Part shown: positions 24,907 through 33,477 of the stretch, one piece after another | Numbering within the stretch: position 1 is the stretch's first letter | Layout of the letters: every line of letters starts with the position of its first letter | NCBI GenBank assembly: GCA_049975425.1 | Contig: JBNGDI010000019.1 | Location: 1-61,738, forward strand | DNA length: 61,738 nt | DNA from: HyVt-105 sp049975425 | Lineage (GTDB): Bacteria; Bacteroidota; Bacteroidia; Bacteroidales; VadinHA17 | Reading direction: 5' to 3' | The notes under the pieces: generated by a model | The model's input: the letters and a program-made list of their open reading frames with translations, nothing else | Told to the model about the DNA's origin: nothing | The model's database searches: none | Position numbers and translations under genes: made by a program

Positions 24907-25161
24907 ATGTATCTGATGGCAGCGGGAATGCTTTTGTTCACGGGATTATTGCCGGCCCAGGATGTTCTTCAGCCGCAGTCTCAGAAAGATTAATCAGACG
25001 AACAGATTGATCAGTTTGCCAGTGCAGTGGACAGGGTTTTGCCTGTTCAGCAGGAAGCGGAGGCAAAAATGATCAAAGTGACCGAGGTCAATGATCTCAG
25101 TTTGGAACGATTCAACCAGATAGCCACCCAATTGCAGACAGGCGGCCAGGCAGAAGGTTGA
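24907..25161 (+). pseudogene. DUF4168-like small protein interrupted by one stop codon
   Basis: Reading from ATG 24907, codons 1-28 encode a signal-like start (MYLMAAGMLLFTGLLPAQ). A TAA at 24991-24993 is followed in the same frame by 55 further codons ending at 25161. The second part contains SDEQIDQFASAVDRVLPVQQ and LSLERFNQIATQLQT, which resemble the DUF4168 pattern (SDEELxxF..., GLS-ERFNEI). The whole would make an 84-residue exported protein, a usual DUF4168 length. One nonsense change therefore seems to have broken the gene; a sequencing error or a restart inside are alternatives. Assignment to DUF4168 is from memory of the family pattern. Confidence 0.55.
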
Positions 25162-25223
25162 CCGGAAGCCGGACGAAGTGAGGGAAGAAGAGGATGAATA
25201 ACCACACTTTCCGGAAATAAAAA

Positions 25224-25250
25224 AGCAGGGTATCTCACCCTGCTTTTTTT
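25224..25250. terminator. Bidirectional intrinsic terminator
   Basis: The stem AGCAGGGT / ACCCTGCT, with a 5-base loop (25232-25236), is followed by seven T residues on the plus strand and preceded by six A residues, so it works in both directions. It ends the SDR gene (minus) and the DUF4168 remnant (plus). Confidence 0.85.
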
Positions 25251-25265
25251 GGGCTCAAATATAAA

Positions 25266-26027
25266 TTAGGCAGTCATTCCCCCGTCGATGGGGTTGATGG
25301 TCCCGGTGATAAATTCACTGTCGGGCCCGGCAAGGAAAAGAGCCAGTTTCGCTACTTCTTCATTGGTGGCATACCGTCCCATCGGGATCATTTTTTCGAA
25401 ACCTTCTTTGGCGTTATTCCCCTGTCCCGGTGCGAATCCTTCTTCCAGCGATCGCATCATCCGGTTATCCACCGGCGACGGGTTGATGGTGTTTACCCTG
25501 ATCTTGTAAGGAGCCCCTTCCAGCGCAGCTGATTTCATCATGCCGTTCACTGCATGCTTGCTGGTAACGTAAGGCAGTACATTTGCTGTGCCTGATATAC
25601 CTGCCACCGAAGAGGTGATGATGATGCTTCCCCCGTTTTTCTTCATGTGGGGAAACACATAACGCAGTCCGTAATAAGCCCCTTTTACATTCACATCGAT
25701 TACTTTGTGGAATTCATCCATCGGGTACTCGTCAAGGGGGGTTACTTTGCCTTCCACTCCGGCATTATTAAAGAATACGTCGATTTTTCCGTATTTTTCA
25801 ATGGTTTTATCCGTGTAGTTTTTAACCTGCTCTTCCTTGCTTACATCGGCCGCCACGTAGGAGGCCCTGTCTTCGCCAATTTCTTTCACGGTTTCCTTCA
25901 GGGCCTGCTCGTCAATATCTACCAGCATCACTTTTGCTCCTTCTCCGGCAAATAATTTTCCGGCCGTGGAACCGATACCTCCCGATCCTCCGGTTATCAA
26001 TACTACTTTTTCTTGAAATTTTCTCAT
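25266..26027 (-). CDS. Short-chain dehydrogenase/reductase
   Basis: A classical SDR of 253 residues. The NAD(P)-binding motif is TGGSGGIGSTAG (about 12-23), the acidic VDIDEQ at the end of beta-2 favours NAD+, and NNAGVEG (about 90) is the family core motif. The catalytic Ser is in ITSSVAGISG and the Tyr-x3-Lys in YVTSKHAV; the C-terminal ITGTINPIDGG is also conserved. The closest functional labels in the family include glucose 1-dehydrogenase and 3-oxoacyl-ACP reductase, but neither can be assigned. Transcribed alone, with the bidirectional terminator just after its stop. Confidence 0.92.
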   Translation of the reverse strand: MRKFQEKVVLITGGSGGIGSTAGKLFAGEGAKVMLVDIDEQALKETVKEIGEDRASYVAADVSKEEQVKNYTDKTIEKYGKIDVFFNNAGVEGKVTPLDEYPMDEFHKVIDVNVKGAYYGLRYVFPHMKKNGGSIIITSSVAGISGTANVLPYVTSKHAVNGMMKSAALEGAPYKIRVNTINPSPVDNRMMRSLEEGFAPGQGNNAKEGFEKMIPMGRYATNEEVAKLALFLAGPDSEFITGTINPIDGGMTA

Positions 26028-26140
26028 GGTTTGCTTCTTTTTCCTGTTATACCTATCACATTAACAAAAAAAAAGAGGGTTTTGTTCATAATGACGCAAC
26101 CGGCAGAGCCGTTTATTCATCTTACATTCAAAACAATGGT

Positions 26141-26515
26141 ATGAAGCGTGTGGTTGCGGTGTTTTTTGTTTCTGTTCTGTTTCTGTCAGCCTGTGAAAAA
26201 GAAGCGCTTGTTTTCACCGGACAGGTTACCGCATCCATTCAGGGTGATGATCTGAAAATTTCCAACGGCACCCATTACCGTATTTATTTTATTGTAATGG
26301 AAGCTTCCTGCGCCGATATCTGGCCCTGGCAGCCCATGACCGACGGACCCAACTTCATTGAAGGCGGACGTTACCGGCTCAGGCCTCTTTCCAATATTCA
26401 GTGCTGTTCTGCACGCTCCAGCGTGGTGGTGGGGGATGAAATACTGGTATACTGGTGGAAAGACGACTGGGAGGAAGGCCAGGAACTGAACCGGATCAGA
26501 CTGGTGGTAAGGTAA
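26141..26515 (+). CDS. Small lipoprotein of unknown function
   Basis: A 124-residue predicted lipoprotein: signal peptide with lipobox LSAC (Cys about residue 18), then a compact beta-rich domain. Three further Cys (about 57, 86 and 87, in ASCADIW and NIQCCSA) could form disulfides in the periplasm. The WKDDWEEGQELNRIRLVV end is charged. I do not recognise the family. The frame is open upstream to 25934, but the ATG at 26141 is the one that gives a proper signal peptide. Confidence 0.7.
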   Translation: MKRVVAVFFVSVLFLSACEKEALVFTGQVTASIQGDDLKISNGTHYRIYFIVMEASCADIWPWQPMTDGPNFIEGGRYRLRPLSNIQCCSARSSVVVGDEILVYWWKDDWEEGQELNRIRLVVR

Positions 26516-26769
26516 ATTCCCTTTGTGCGGAGAAGAAGGGTGCCGCTCAAGAATATATTCCCATACACATATCTCTGAATTTCCCGTATCCTGTGACTTT
26601 TCGCTTCCAGGGCAGTCTGGTCATTTGTTTGTTGTTTGCATGCACGCTCAAATATTTGCTGGCAGAAAAAGACCGGTGATTGTTTCGGATCAGGAAAACA
26701 AGGGATGCAATATTCCGGGCTTCCGGGTGCAATAATATGGAAAAGGATAGGGGAAAATTATTTAATTTC

Positions 26770-26777
26770 TATATTTG
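26770..26777 (+). promoter_or_regulatory. Promoter -7 box of the sugar transporter operon
   Basis: TATATTTG fits TAnnTTTG exactly, 52 bases before the ATG at 26829. The 313 bases between 26516 and 26828 hold no gene that I can support; this box is the only signal seen there. Confidence 0.5.
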
Positions 26778-26828
26778 TTTCATACAGAACCACGAAACAT
26801 TATTGGTAATTCCAAAAAATCACCTTAC

Positions 26829-28199
26829 ATGGAAAAACGCAACAACAATTTGCTTGTTGGCATGACCGTTTTTGGAGCCATCTTCTTCATTTTCGGATTT
26901 GCCACTACGTTTATTATCACGCTCAGCGCGCCGGTAAAAGCCATTTTCAATCTTTCGGAATTTGCCGCGCAGCTCCTCTCATCGGCCTTTTTCCTGGCCT
27001 ATCCCCTGATGTCTATTCCAACAGGGAAGATCATCGACCGCATGGGTTACAAATGGACCGTTGTGGCCGGGCTGTTACTGATGGCCATGGGAAGCTTTAT
27101 TTTCATCCCGGCCGCCAGGATCCCGTCTTTCCCCATCTTCCTGATCGGCACCTTTATCCTGGCTGTGGGGGTTGTATTCCTGCAGGTGGCTGCCAATCCC
27201 TATGTAACGGCTATCGGACCTGACAGTACTGCTTCCAGCCGTCTGAACCTTACGCAGGCGCTGAACTCGGTGGCTACCATGGTTGCTCCCTGGCTCATTT
27301 CCGTTGCCATTTTCAGGGGGCTGAACCTGCCTGCCGACGACAGCCTGATCACACCGGAACAGGGTATGATGGCAGCTGAAAGGGTTCCCCTTCCTTTTAT
27401 TATGATGGGGTTCATTGTCATTGCCGTTGCCATTGCCATTCTGGCCATCAGGCTGCCGGTACTGGAGAAAGGAACCGGCGTGAAAAAAAGTGTGTGGAAA
27501 TACCCGCATGTAGTACTGGGAGCCTTTGCCATTTTTGCCTATGTTGGGGCTGAAGTGGGTAATGCCGGCCTGATTGTGAACTACCTTAAAAACGCGGTGG
27601 AAGGTGTTGATGCGGAAATGGCTTCCACCTATGCAGCCATATACTGGGGAGGAGCGATGATCGGCCGGTTTTTTGGTTCGTTCATGTTCTCGGATATGAA
27701 GCAAACGAAAAAGCTGGCCTATATGTTTCCTGTTCTGGGCCTGGCTTTTATTTCCGGCTCGTTTGTCACCGACTGGAACTGGTCTATCGGACTTACCTTT
27801 ACTATCGTTGCTCTGGTGAATTTTGTGATCATGCAGATCGGTACCGGAAAAGCTGCCCGTACCCTGGCTATTTTTGCCCTGGTAACGGCCCTGCTGGATA
27901 TCACCACCACATTTACCACAGGACATATTGCTCTGTGGACAGTGATCTCCATTGGCCTGTTCAATTCGATCATGTTCCCGAACATCTTCTCTCTGGCAGT
28001 GAGAGACCTTGATAAGGCCGAGCTGAGCGGAGCTTCGGGTCTGATCAATTCACTGATCATCGGCGGGGCGATCATTCCACCCATCATGGGAGGGATTGCC
28101 GATAATTTCGGTTATACCTGGGCTTTCCTCGTTCCCGCGATATGTTACCTGTATATATTCTACTATGCAGTGAGGGGGAATTTTATCAGAAGACAATAA
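26829..28199 (+). CDS. Sugar MFS transporter (FHS/FucP-like)
   Basis: A 456-residue major facilitator of the fucose/glucose/galactose permease family, a proton-linked sugar importer with twelve predicted membrane helices. Typical stretches are FGFATTFIITLSAPVK (helix 1), AYPLMSIPTGKIIDRMGYKW (the loop 2-3 motif with Gly and Arg), FLQVAANPYVTAIGP (helix 4) and IYWGGAMIGRFFGS (start of the second half). Start chosen at MEKRNNN; 18 extra codons upstream overlap the promoter region. The next gene, a ROK kinase 36 bases on, suggests uptake followed by phosphorylation of a hexose. Confidence 0.92.
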   Translation: MEKRNNNLLVGMTVFGAIFFIFGFATTFIITLSAPVKAIFNLSEFAAQLLSSAFFLAYPLMSIPTGKIIDRMGYKWTVVAGLLLMAMGSFIFIPAARIPSFPIFLIGTFILAVGVVFLQVAANPYVTAIGPDSTASSRLNLTQALNSVATMVAPWLISVAIFRGLNLPADDSLITPEQGMMAAERVPLPFIMMGFIVIAVAIAILAIRLPVLEKGTGVKKSVWKYPHVVLGAFAIFAYVGAEVGNAGLIVNYLKNAVEGVDAEMASTYAAIYWGGAMIGRFFGSFMFSDMKQTKKLAYMFPVLGLAFISGSFVTDWNWSIGLTFTIVALVNFVIMQIGTGKAARTLAIFALVTALLDITTTFTTGHIALWTVISIGLFNSIMFPNIFSLAVRDLDKAELSGASGLINSLIIGGAIIPPIMGGIADNFGYTWAFLVPAICYLYIFYYAVRGNFIRRQ

Positions 28200-28235
28200 G
28201 TTAGTTTATTAACCTGAAATTAAATCGCAATAATT

Positions 28236-29207
28236 ATGAAAAAAGTAACCATTGGTGTGGATATCGGAGGAACCAATACCGTGCTGGGCATAGTGGATCA
28301 GGAGGGAAACGTGCTGGACAGGGACCATGTTCAGACTCCGGCACATGGGGATGCCCAGAAGTTCATCGACGATCTGTCGGCTGCTGTCAATAAGCTGATT
28401 GAAAAGGTCCGGTCGAATGAAACCATCGAAGTCCTGGGCATCGGGATCGGAGCTCCGAACGGAAACTATTACAGCGGAACCATCGAATATGCACCCAATC
28501 TTTCCTTCAAGGGGGTTGTGCCCTTCATAGATATGTTACGCAAGCATTTTCCCGGAATGACCCTGGCCATGACCAACGATGCAAATGCAGCTGCCATGGG
28601 GGAAATGGTATATGGAGGTGCACAGAAAATGAAAAATTTTGTAATGTTTACCCTGGGTACGGGCGTGGGAAGCGGACTGGTGGTGAACGGCGATCTGGTA
28701 TACGGTCATGACGGTTTTGCAGGTGAATGCGGCCATACAACCCTGGTCCCGGGAGGACGGTTGTGTGGCTGCGGAGCAAGGGGGCACCTGGAAGCCTATT
28801 GCTCGGCGCCAGGCATGAAACGGACGGCATTCGAGATCATGGTGCGTGACAATGTCACCGACAGCCTGCTGGCAGGAATCTCTTTCAACGAATTGGATTC
28901 AAAAATGATCTATGAAGCCGCACAGAAAGGCGACAGGGTGGCACTGGAAGTGTTCGAACAAACCGGCAGGTGGCTGGGTCAGGGACTTGCCGATACGGTG
29001 CACCACCTGAGCCCGGAAGCCATATTCCTGTTCGGAGGGCCCACTGCCGCAGGCGACCTGATTTTCAAACCCACCATTGAAAGTATGGAGGAACATCTGC
29101 TTCCGGTATTCAAGAATAAGGTGAAGGTGCTTCCATCCGAACTGTCCATGGGTGATGCCGCCATTGTGGGAGCCAGCGCCCTGGTGTGGAAAGAACTGGA
29201 AAAATAA
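28236..29207 (+). CDS. ROK family sugar kinase (glucokinase type)
   Basis: A 323-residue ROK kinase that phosphorylates a hexose, probably glucose, using ATP in the cytoplasm. The N-terminal phosphate loop is GVDIGGTNTVLG (about 7-18). The catalytic Asp is in TNDANAAAMGE. The zinc-binding ROK signature with Cys-x-Cys-Gly is seen as GRLCGCGARGHLEAYCS (about 171-187), together with the His in GECGHTTLV. Co-transcribed with the upstream sugar permease and followed by a terminator. N-acetylglucosamine or mannose are possible substrates. Confidence 0.92.
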   Translation: MKKVTIGVDIGGTNTVLGIVDQEGNVLDRDHVQTPAHGDAQKFIDDLSAAVNKLIEKVRSNETIEVLGIGIGAPNGNYYSGTIEYAPNLSFKGVVPFIDMLRKHFPGMTLAMTNDANAAAMGEMVYGGAQKMKNFVMFTLGTGVGSGLVVNGDLVYGHDGFAGECGHTTLVPGGRLCGCGARGHLEAYCSAPGMKRTAFEIMVRDNVTDSLLAGISFNELDSKMIYEAAQKGDRVALEVFEQTGRWLGQGLADTVHHLSPEAIFLFGGPTAAGDLIFKPTIESMEEHLLPVFKNKVKVLPSELSMGDAAIVGASALVWKELEK

Positions 29208-29225
29208 AGATGCCGGCATATTATT

Positions 29226-29264
29226 AAAAGAACGGGTTCCGCAAAAGGTTCCCGTTCTTTTTTT
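29226..29264 (+). terminator. Intrinsic terminator after the ROK kinase gene
   Basis: The arms AAAAGAACGGG (29226-29236) and CCCGTTCTTTT (29251-29261) pair perfectly over 11 bp and run into a T-tract (29258-29264). It lies 18 bases beyond the kinase stop codon. The preceding A run may let it also stop the convergent gene at 29284. Confidence 0.85.
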
Positions 29265-29283
29265 ATCCGGCAGCCCACTGCTG

Positions 29284-29835
29284 TTATATGGCCGTACGGG
29301 CCATGAATTCCTTCAGGGAACGGACCAGCAATTGTACTTCAGCATCCAGATTCCTGGCATTGTCATTCAGGCTGCCCAGGTCATGTATGTTGAAATACTC
29401 GTTTTCTTCCAGAGCTCCTTTATAGGGTGTTTCCATGTGGGGAACCAGCAGGGTGCTGCAGAATGTGTAGAAATCCGAAATTTCGTATTTCAGCAGCCCG
29501 TCGCCCGCATCCGCTTTGAAACTGGCGTTTACCCACCAGAACCGGATCCTGGCGGAAGAGGTGATGTTTATCTGCACCGAAGCATGCAGAAATCCGTGTT
29601 CGGGAATCTGATAAACCGGGCCGAAACCACCCCTGAATTCGTGGAAATAAGAAAGCCATATATGCACTTTTTCAAGTATTTCTCCGGCGGAATATCCGGG
29701 AATGTCGATTTTCCCGGCATAAGTTACCTTACCGGTTTCGGGGTTTACCGGAAGACACAGGGAATCGTTCTGGGCGATGCCCTGCAGATGGATCCAGGCA
29801 AGAAAGCCCAGCAGGAAAATCCGTGTACTTTTCAT
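29284..29835 (-). CDS. Exported DUF4468-like protein
   Basis: A 183-residue exported protein with signal peptide (about 1-21, GIAQN cleavage). The first part, DSLCLPVNPETGKVTYAGKIDIPGYSAGEI, followed by a helix and LHASVQINI, resembles the DUF4468 pattern, a TBP-like fold common in Bacteroidota. After that come RIRFWWVNASFKADAGDGLLKYEISDF and an acidic helical C-terminus. Function unknown. It begins 19 bases after the permease stop on the same strand, so the two may be one unit. Confidence 0.72.
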   Translation of the reverse strand: MKSTRIFLLGFLAWIHLQGIAQNDSLCLPVNPETGKVTYAGKIDIPGYSAGEILEKVHIWLSYFHEFRGGFGPVYQIPEHGFLHASVQINITSSARIRFWWVNASFKADAGDGLLKYEISDFYTFCSTLLVPHMETPYKGALEENEYFNIHDLGSLNDNARNLDAEVQLLVRSLKEFMARTAI

Positions 29836-29854
29836 AACGGGTTATTTTATTACA

Positions 29855-31270
29855 TTATTCATACCGCAGGGCTTGCACGGGATCGACCCGAGCAGCCCTG
29901 GCAGCCGGATACAGCCCGGCCGCCAGACTGACCAGAACGGAGAACAGGACCGATCCGGCCAGCAGCCACCAGGGAAAATAAAACAGGTCAACCGGTTCCT
30001 CCATTTCAGCTGCCAGCTGGATCCGGATAACGAGGTTGGCCCCCCGGGTAACCAGCCATCCCAGAGCCAGTCCGAATATTCCTCCGAAAAAGCCGATAGT
30101 GGCAGCTTCGGCAAAGAACGACCACCGGATCATTTTTCTGCTGGCACCCACCGATTTCATGATGCCGATTTCCCTGATCCTTTCCATGATCGACATGATC
30201 ATGGTGTTGATAATGCCCAGGGCCGCCACGAACAGGGCAATAAAGCCGATAGCTCCCAGCAGCGACTGGAAGATCAGGAACTGTTGTTTGAATTCTTCCA
30301 GCTGGTCGTTCATGCTGAAAACACCCAGCCCCATGTTTTCCACAGCCTTGAGCACCGGGGTGGTGAAACGGGAATCTTTAACCCTGACATACAGGGAAGA
30401 ATAGGTGTTCTGCCCCGCTGCGGGATTCAGCAGGTCCCACACACTGTTGAATCCCAGGCGAGGCATGCTTTCTGCCAGTCCGGGACTCACCATTACATCC
30501 CCTCTGAACCGGTTGAATCCCATGTCGCTTGAATAATCCATAATTCCTGCAATCCTGACCGGGGTTTCGTATTCCTTCAGCAGGTCCTTTCCGCCGGGTA
30601 TGGCTACGGGGCCTGAGGCCAGGGATATGCCGGAAGGATCGAACGACACACTGATCAGACCGGCCGGCTGGCCGATCAGTGAATCTGCCGGCAGAAAACA
30701 CATGTCTTCAGTTTCTTCCGGTGGTACCCGGTCGTTTTTCAAAACCGGCTTAATCTGCATGCTGTGGAGTACTTCCCTGCGAATCACAATCTGACCGGAT
30801 GAATCGGAAGAATAAAATTCTCCGGCCAGCAGTCTGTTGAACGGGGGATATCCGGCCATACCGGCCGGGATCATCTGTATCTGTACGCGGGTTTCCCTGT
30901 CGCGGAAACGGATCCTGGCCGGGATGATCACGTCGGGGATCACAATCTCCACGCCGGGAAGGCGGCTGATGGTATCGATTACGGAATCGGTAAGGAATAC
31001 TTCAGGTTGCCGGGCGATCTCATAGGGCGAGGGAATGCTTCCCGACATAACCGCTTCTATTCCCGAACCGGATGGGAAAACGGTAAGGCTGGTAAACAGA
31101 TCGTTTGCAGAAAAAGCGTCGGTAACGTTTTTTCGCAGACCTGTCCCGAACGACATCATGGATGAAAGGGCCCCGATGCCCACCGTTACCCCCAGGAGTG
31201 TCAGGAATGTACGCAGCCTGCTTCGAAAGAGGTTCTCCATTCCCATCATGATCATATCAATCCATCTCAT
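29855..31270 (-). CDS. FtsX/MacB-type ABC transporter permease
   Basis: A 471-residue inner-membrane protein with the MacB/LolC-like design. It has one N-terminal helix (about 18-40, RTFLTLLGVTVGIGALSSM), a large periplasmic domain (about 45-330) and an FtsX domain of three helices (about 338-365, 385-412 and 430-460). The conserved IREIGIMKSVGASRKMI coupling helix after helix 2 contacts the ATPase. C-terminal AARAARVDPVQALRYE is the usual family ending. No ATPase or membrane-fusion gene is next to it, so its partner must be encoded elsewhere. Likely role: export or mechanotransmission, substrate unknown. Confidence 0.9.
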   Translation of the reverse strand: MRWIDMIMMGMENLFRSRLRTFLTLLGVTVGIGALSSMMSFGTGLRKNVTDAFSANDLFTSLTVFPSGSGIEAVMSGSIPSPYEIARQPEVFLTDSVIDTISRLPGVEIVIPDVIIPARIRFRDRETRVQIQMIPAGMAGYPPFNRLLAGEFYSSDSSGQIVIRREVLHSMQIKPVLKNDRVPPEETEDMCFLPADSLIGQPAGLISVSFDPSGISLASGPVAIPGGKDLLKEYETPVRIAGIMDYSSDMGFNRFRGDVMVSPGLAESMPRLGFNSVWDLLNPAAGQNTYSSLYVRVKDSRFTTPVLKAVENMGLGVFSMNDQLEEFKQQFLIFQSLLGAIGFIALFVAALGIINTMIMSIMERIREIGIMKSVGASRKMIRWSFFAEAATIGFFGGIFGLALGWLVTRGANLVIRIQLAAEMEEPVDLFYFPWWLLAGSVLFSVLVSLAAGLYPAARAARVDPVQALRYE

Positions 31271-31341
31271 GGGGCCGGTTTTTTAAAATGGTTTTTCAAA
31301 GATACCTTTCACGGTGAATAATTTTTCATGCAGCCAGTAAA

Positions 31342-31368
31342 AAAGCCTGCCTTACCCGGGCAGGCTTT
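31342..31368 (-). terminator. Intrinsic terminator after rocD
   Basis: A perfect 10-bp stem (31342-31351 with 31359-31368, 7-base loop) lies 28 bases beyond the rocD stop. On the minus strand it is followed by a run of T residues (complement of the A run at 31339-31344), as expected for a terminator of the minus-strand gene. Confidence 0.82.
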
Positions 31369-31395
31369 GATACGGTATCTGCATTACACTTTTTT

Positions 31396-32634
31396 TTATT
31401 CAAACAGTTTGAACGTTTCTTTGATCCTTTCCATGGCATCCCGCATTTCTTTCTCTTTGATCACCAGGGGAGGAGCAAAGCGGATAATGTGACCGTGGGT
31501 GGGCTTGGCCAATACGCCGTTTTCTTTCATGGCTACACATACATCCCAGGCTGTTTTTCCACCCTTCGGCCTGATCACCACGGCATTCAAAAGCCCTTTC
31601 CCTCTAACCTTTTCGATCATTTCCGACTGAATGCTGCTGAATTCTTTCCTGAATATTTCACCGAGCTTTTCCGCCCTTTCGGCCAGTTTTTCTTCTTTCA
31701 CCACATCAAGGGCGGCAATAGCCACCCTGGCTGCAATGGGATTTCCTCCGAAAGTAGACCCGTGTTCGCCGGGCTTGATGGTGAGCATGATCTCGTTGTC
31801 GGCAAGAACGGCCGATACCGGATACACACCTCCCGACAGTGCTTTTCCAAGGATCAGGATATCGGGACGGACCTCTTCGTGATGGCAGGCCAACAGTCTG
31901 CCCGTACGGGCAATGCCGGTCTGTACTTCATCGGCAATGAACAGTACATTATGTTTTGAACAGAGGTCCCTTACTTTTTTCAGGTAACCGTCGTCGGGGA
32001 CATTGACACCGGCTTCTCCCTGGATAGGTTCCACCAGGAAAGCGGCAATGTTTTTATTGCCCTCCAGTGTTTTTTCCAGGGCATCCGGATCGTTATAGGG
32101 AATGGTAACGAAACCGGGTGTGTAGGGACCGTACCCTTTCCGGGCGTCGGGGTCGGTGGAGAAAGAAACCACGGTGATGGTCCTGCCGTGGAAATTCCCT
32201 TCACAGGTTACGATCACAGCCTCGTCTTCGGCAATGCCTTTGACATTATACGCCCATTTGCGGGCCAGTTTCAGGGCCGTTTCCACCCCTTCCGCTCCCG
32301 TATTCATGGGAAGCACCTTGTCATATCCAAAGTACCGGGTAACGTACTCTTCAAATTCCCCCAGCACGCTGTTGTAAAAAGCCCTGGAGGTAAGAGTCAG
32401 CTTTTTGGCCTGTTTCGTCATGGCCTTGACGATTTTCGGGTGGCAATGTCCCTGGTTCACCGCCGAATAAGCTGAAAGAAAGTCATAGTAACGTTTGCCT
32501 TCCACATCCCATACATAGGGACCTTCACCTTTATCCAGCACCACCGGCAGAGGATGGTAATTGTGTGCTCCGTAACGTTCTTCCCTTTCAATGAATTTCT
32601 GTGTTTTCATCATCGTATGCTGTTTACTGTTCAT
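31396..32634 (-). CDS. rocD: Ornithine--oxo-acid aminotransferase
   Basis: A class III PLP aminotransferase of 412 residues that transfers the delta-amino group of ornithine to 2-oxoglutarate, giving glutamate semialdehyde (arginine catabolism and proline synthesis). Typical ornithine aminotransferase sequences include RYGAHNYHPLPVVL near the start, SAYSAVNQGHCHP, FMNTGAEGVETALKLARKW in the form PMNTGAEGVE, CEGNFHGRT, FIADEVQTGIARTG and the PLP-Lys in LGKALSGGVYPVSAV. Translation could also start at 32613 or 32610 (Met8 or Met9). It has its own promoter and terminator, so it stands alone. Confidence 0.94.
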   Translation of the reverse strand: MNSKQHTMMKTQKFIEREERYGAHNYHPLPVVLDKGEGPYVWDVEGKRYYDFLSAYSAVNQGHCHPKIVKAMTKQAKKLTLTSRAFYNSVLGEFEEYVTRYFGYDKVLPMNTGAEGVETALKLARKWAYNVKGIAEDEAVIVTCEGNFHGRTITVVSFSTDPDARKGYGPYTPGFVTIPYNDPDALEKTLEGNKNIAAFLVEPIQGEAGVNVPDDGYLKKVRDLCSKHNVLFIADEVQTGIARTGRLLACHHEEVRPDILILGKALSGGVYPVSAVLADNEIMLTIKPGEHGSTFGGNPIAARVAIAALDVVKEEKLAERAEKLGEIFRKEFSSIQSEMIEKVRGKGLLNAVVIRPKGGKTAWDVCVAMKENGVLAKPTHGHIIRFAPPLVIKEKEMRDAMERIKETFKLFE

Positions 32635-32710
32635 GATTAGGTATTTCCGGTTGAACCGCCTCCTAACCTTTCGCGGAATCCGGAGAAGGTATTTGACGGC
32701 GGGTGATCCG

Positions 32711-32718
32711 CAAAATTA
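32711..32718 (-). promoter_or_regulatory. Promoter of rocD
   Basis: Minus-strand TAATTTTG fits TAnnTTTG exactly. ATTG, one mismatch from the -33 TTTG, lies 19 bases upstream of it. Transcription would start near 32704, about 70 bases before the first ATG. Confidence 0.55.
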
Positions 32719-32859
32719 CTGTTTTTTTCGGCTGTTCCAATTTTTCACTCAGGGATAATGCAGGCAGGGCCGCAAAACATTTTTTTGTCCGGTTTGTTTA
32801 ATTTTTATAGATTGATGATGATTTCCGCAATTTGTACCGTTCAAATTCATGAAACAGAT

Positions 32860-33477
32860 ATGAAACCAGAGAACATAAACCCGGGGATACGGGAAAGGCG
32901 AAGTCACGTGATCTTCTCGCCGGAATCCCTTTCCCATGAAATAATCCTTTTGCTGGTTGAAGCGGCCAGGTGGGCCCCGAGTTCCTTTAACCGGCAACCC
33001 TGGCGTTTTATCTATGCCAGGCGGGAAGAAAAAGATGAATGGTTGCCAATGTTCGATCTGCTTCTTCCGGGAAATCGCGAATGGGTGCAGCACCATGTGC
33101 CTGTTCTTATGATGACCCTGGCCGAAATGGTGCCTTCCGGAAGAAAGGAATCCAATATCTATGCCTGGCATGATGTGGGGCTTGCTACTTCGCACCTGCT
33201 GGTACAGGCTGCTTCCATGGGGCTGGCTACTCACCCGATGGGCGGTTTCGACAGGGAGAAAGCCATGGAAGCGATGCATATTCCCGAACCTTTCCGCCCG
33301 GTGGCCATGCTGGCGCTGGGATATCCCGGCCGGCAGGAGGATGTGCCTGAAGAGCTGGTGCAACGCGACAGAAAAGAGAGGACCAGAAATCCTCTGGGAA
33401 GCATGGTCTTTCGTGGCCGGTGGGGGACGGGTTTCTGGTCAGAACCTGACAGTGAGTTTAATGTTGATCCTTCTTGA
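32860..33477 (+). CDS. Nitroreductase family protein
   Basis: A 205-residue FMN-dependent nitroreductase-like oxidoreductase. The FMN-binding N-terminus is seen as RERRSHVIFSPE and EAARWAPSSFNRQPWRFIYA (about 29-48). The dimer-interface helix is WHDVGLATSHLLVQAASMGLATHPMGGF in two parts, and LALGYPG precedes a Glu-rich tail. I start at MKPENIN, 32860; upstream codons lack family similarity. The last 39 bases overlap the 3' end of the TonB receptor gene on the other strand, which is unusual (see findings). Confidence 0.9.
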   Translation: MKPENINPGIRERRSHVIFSPESLSHEIILLLVEAARWAPSSFNRQPWRFIYARREEKDEWLPMFDLLLPGNREWVQHHVPVLMMTLAEMVPSGRKESNIYAWHDVGLATSHLLVQAASMGLATHPMGGFDREKAMEAMHIPEPFRPVAMLALGYPGRQEDVPEELVQRDRKERTRNPLGSMVFRGRWGTGFWSEPDSEFNVDPS

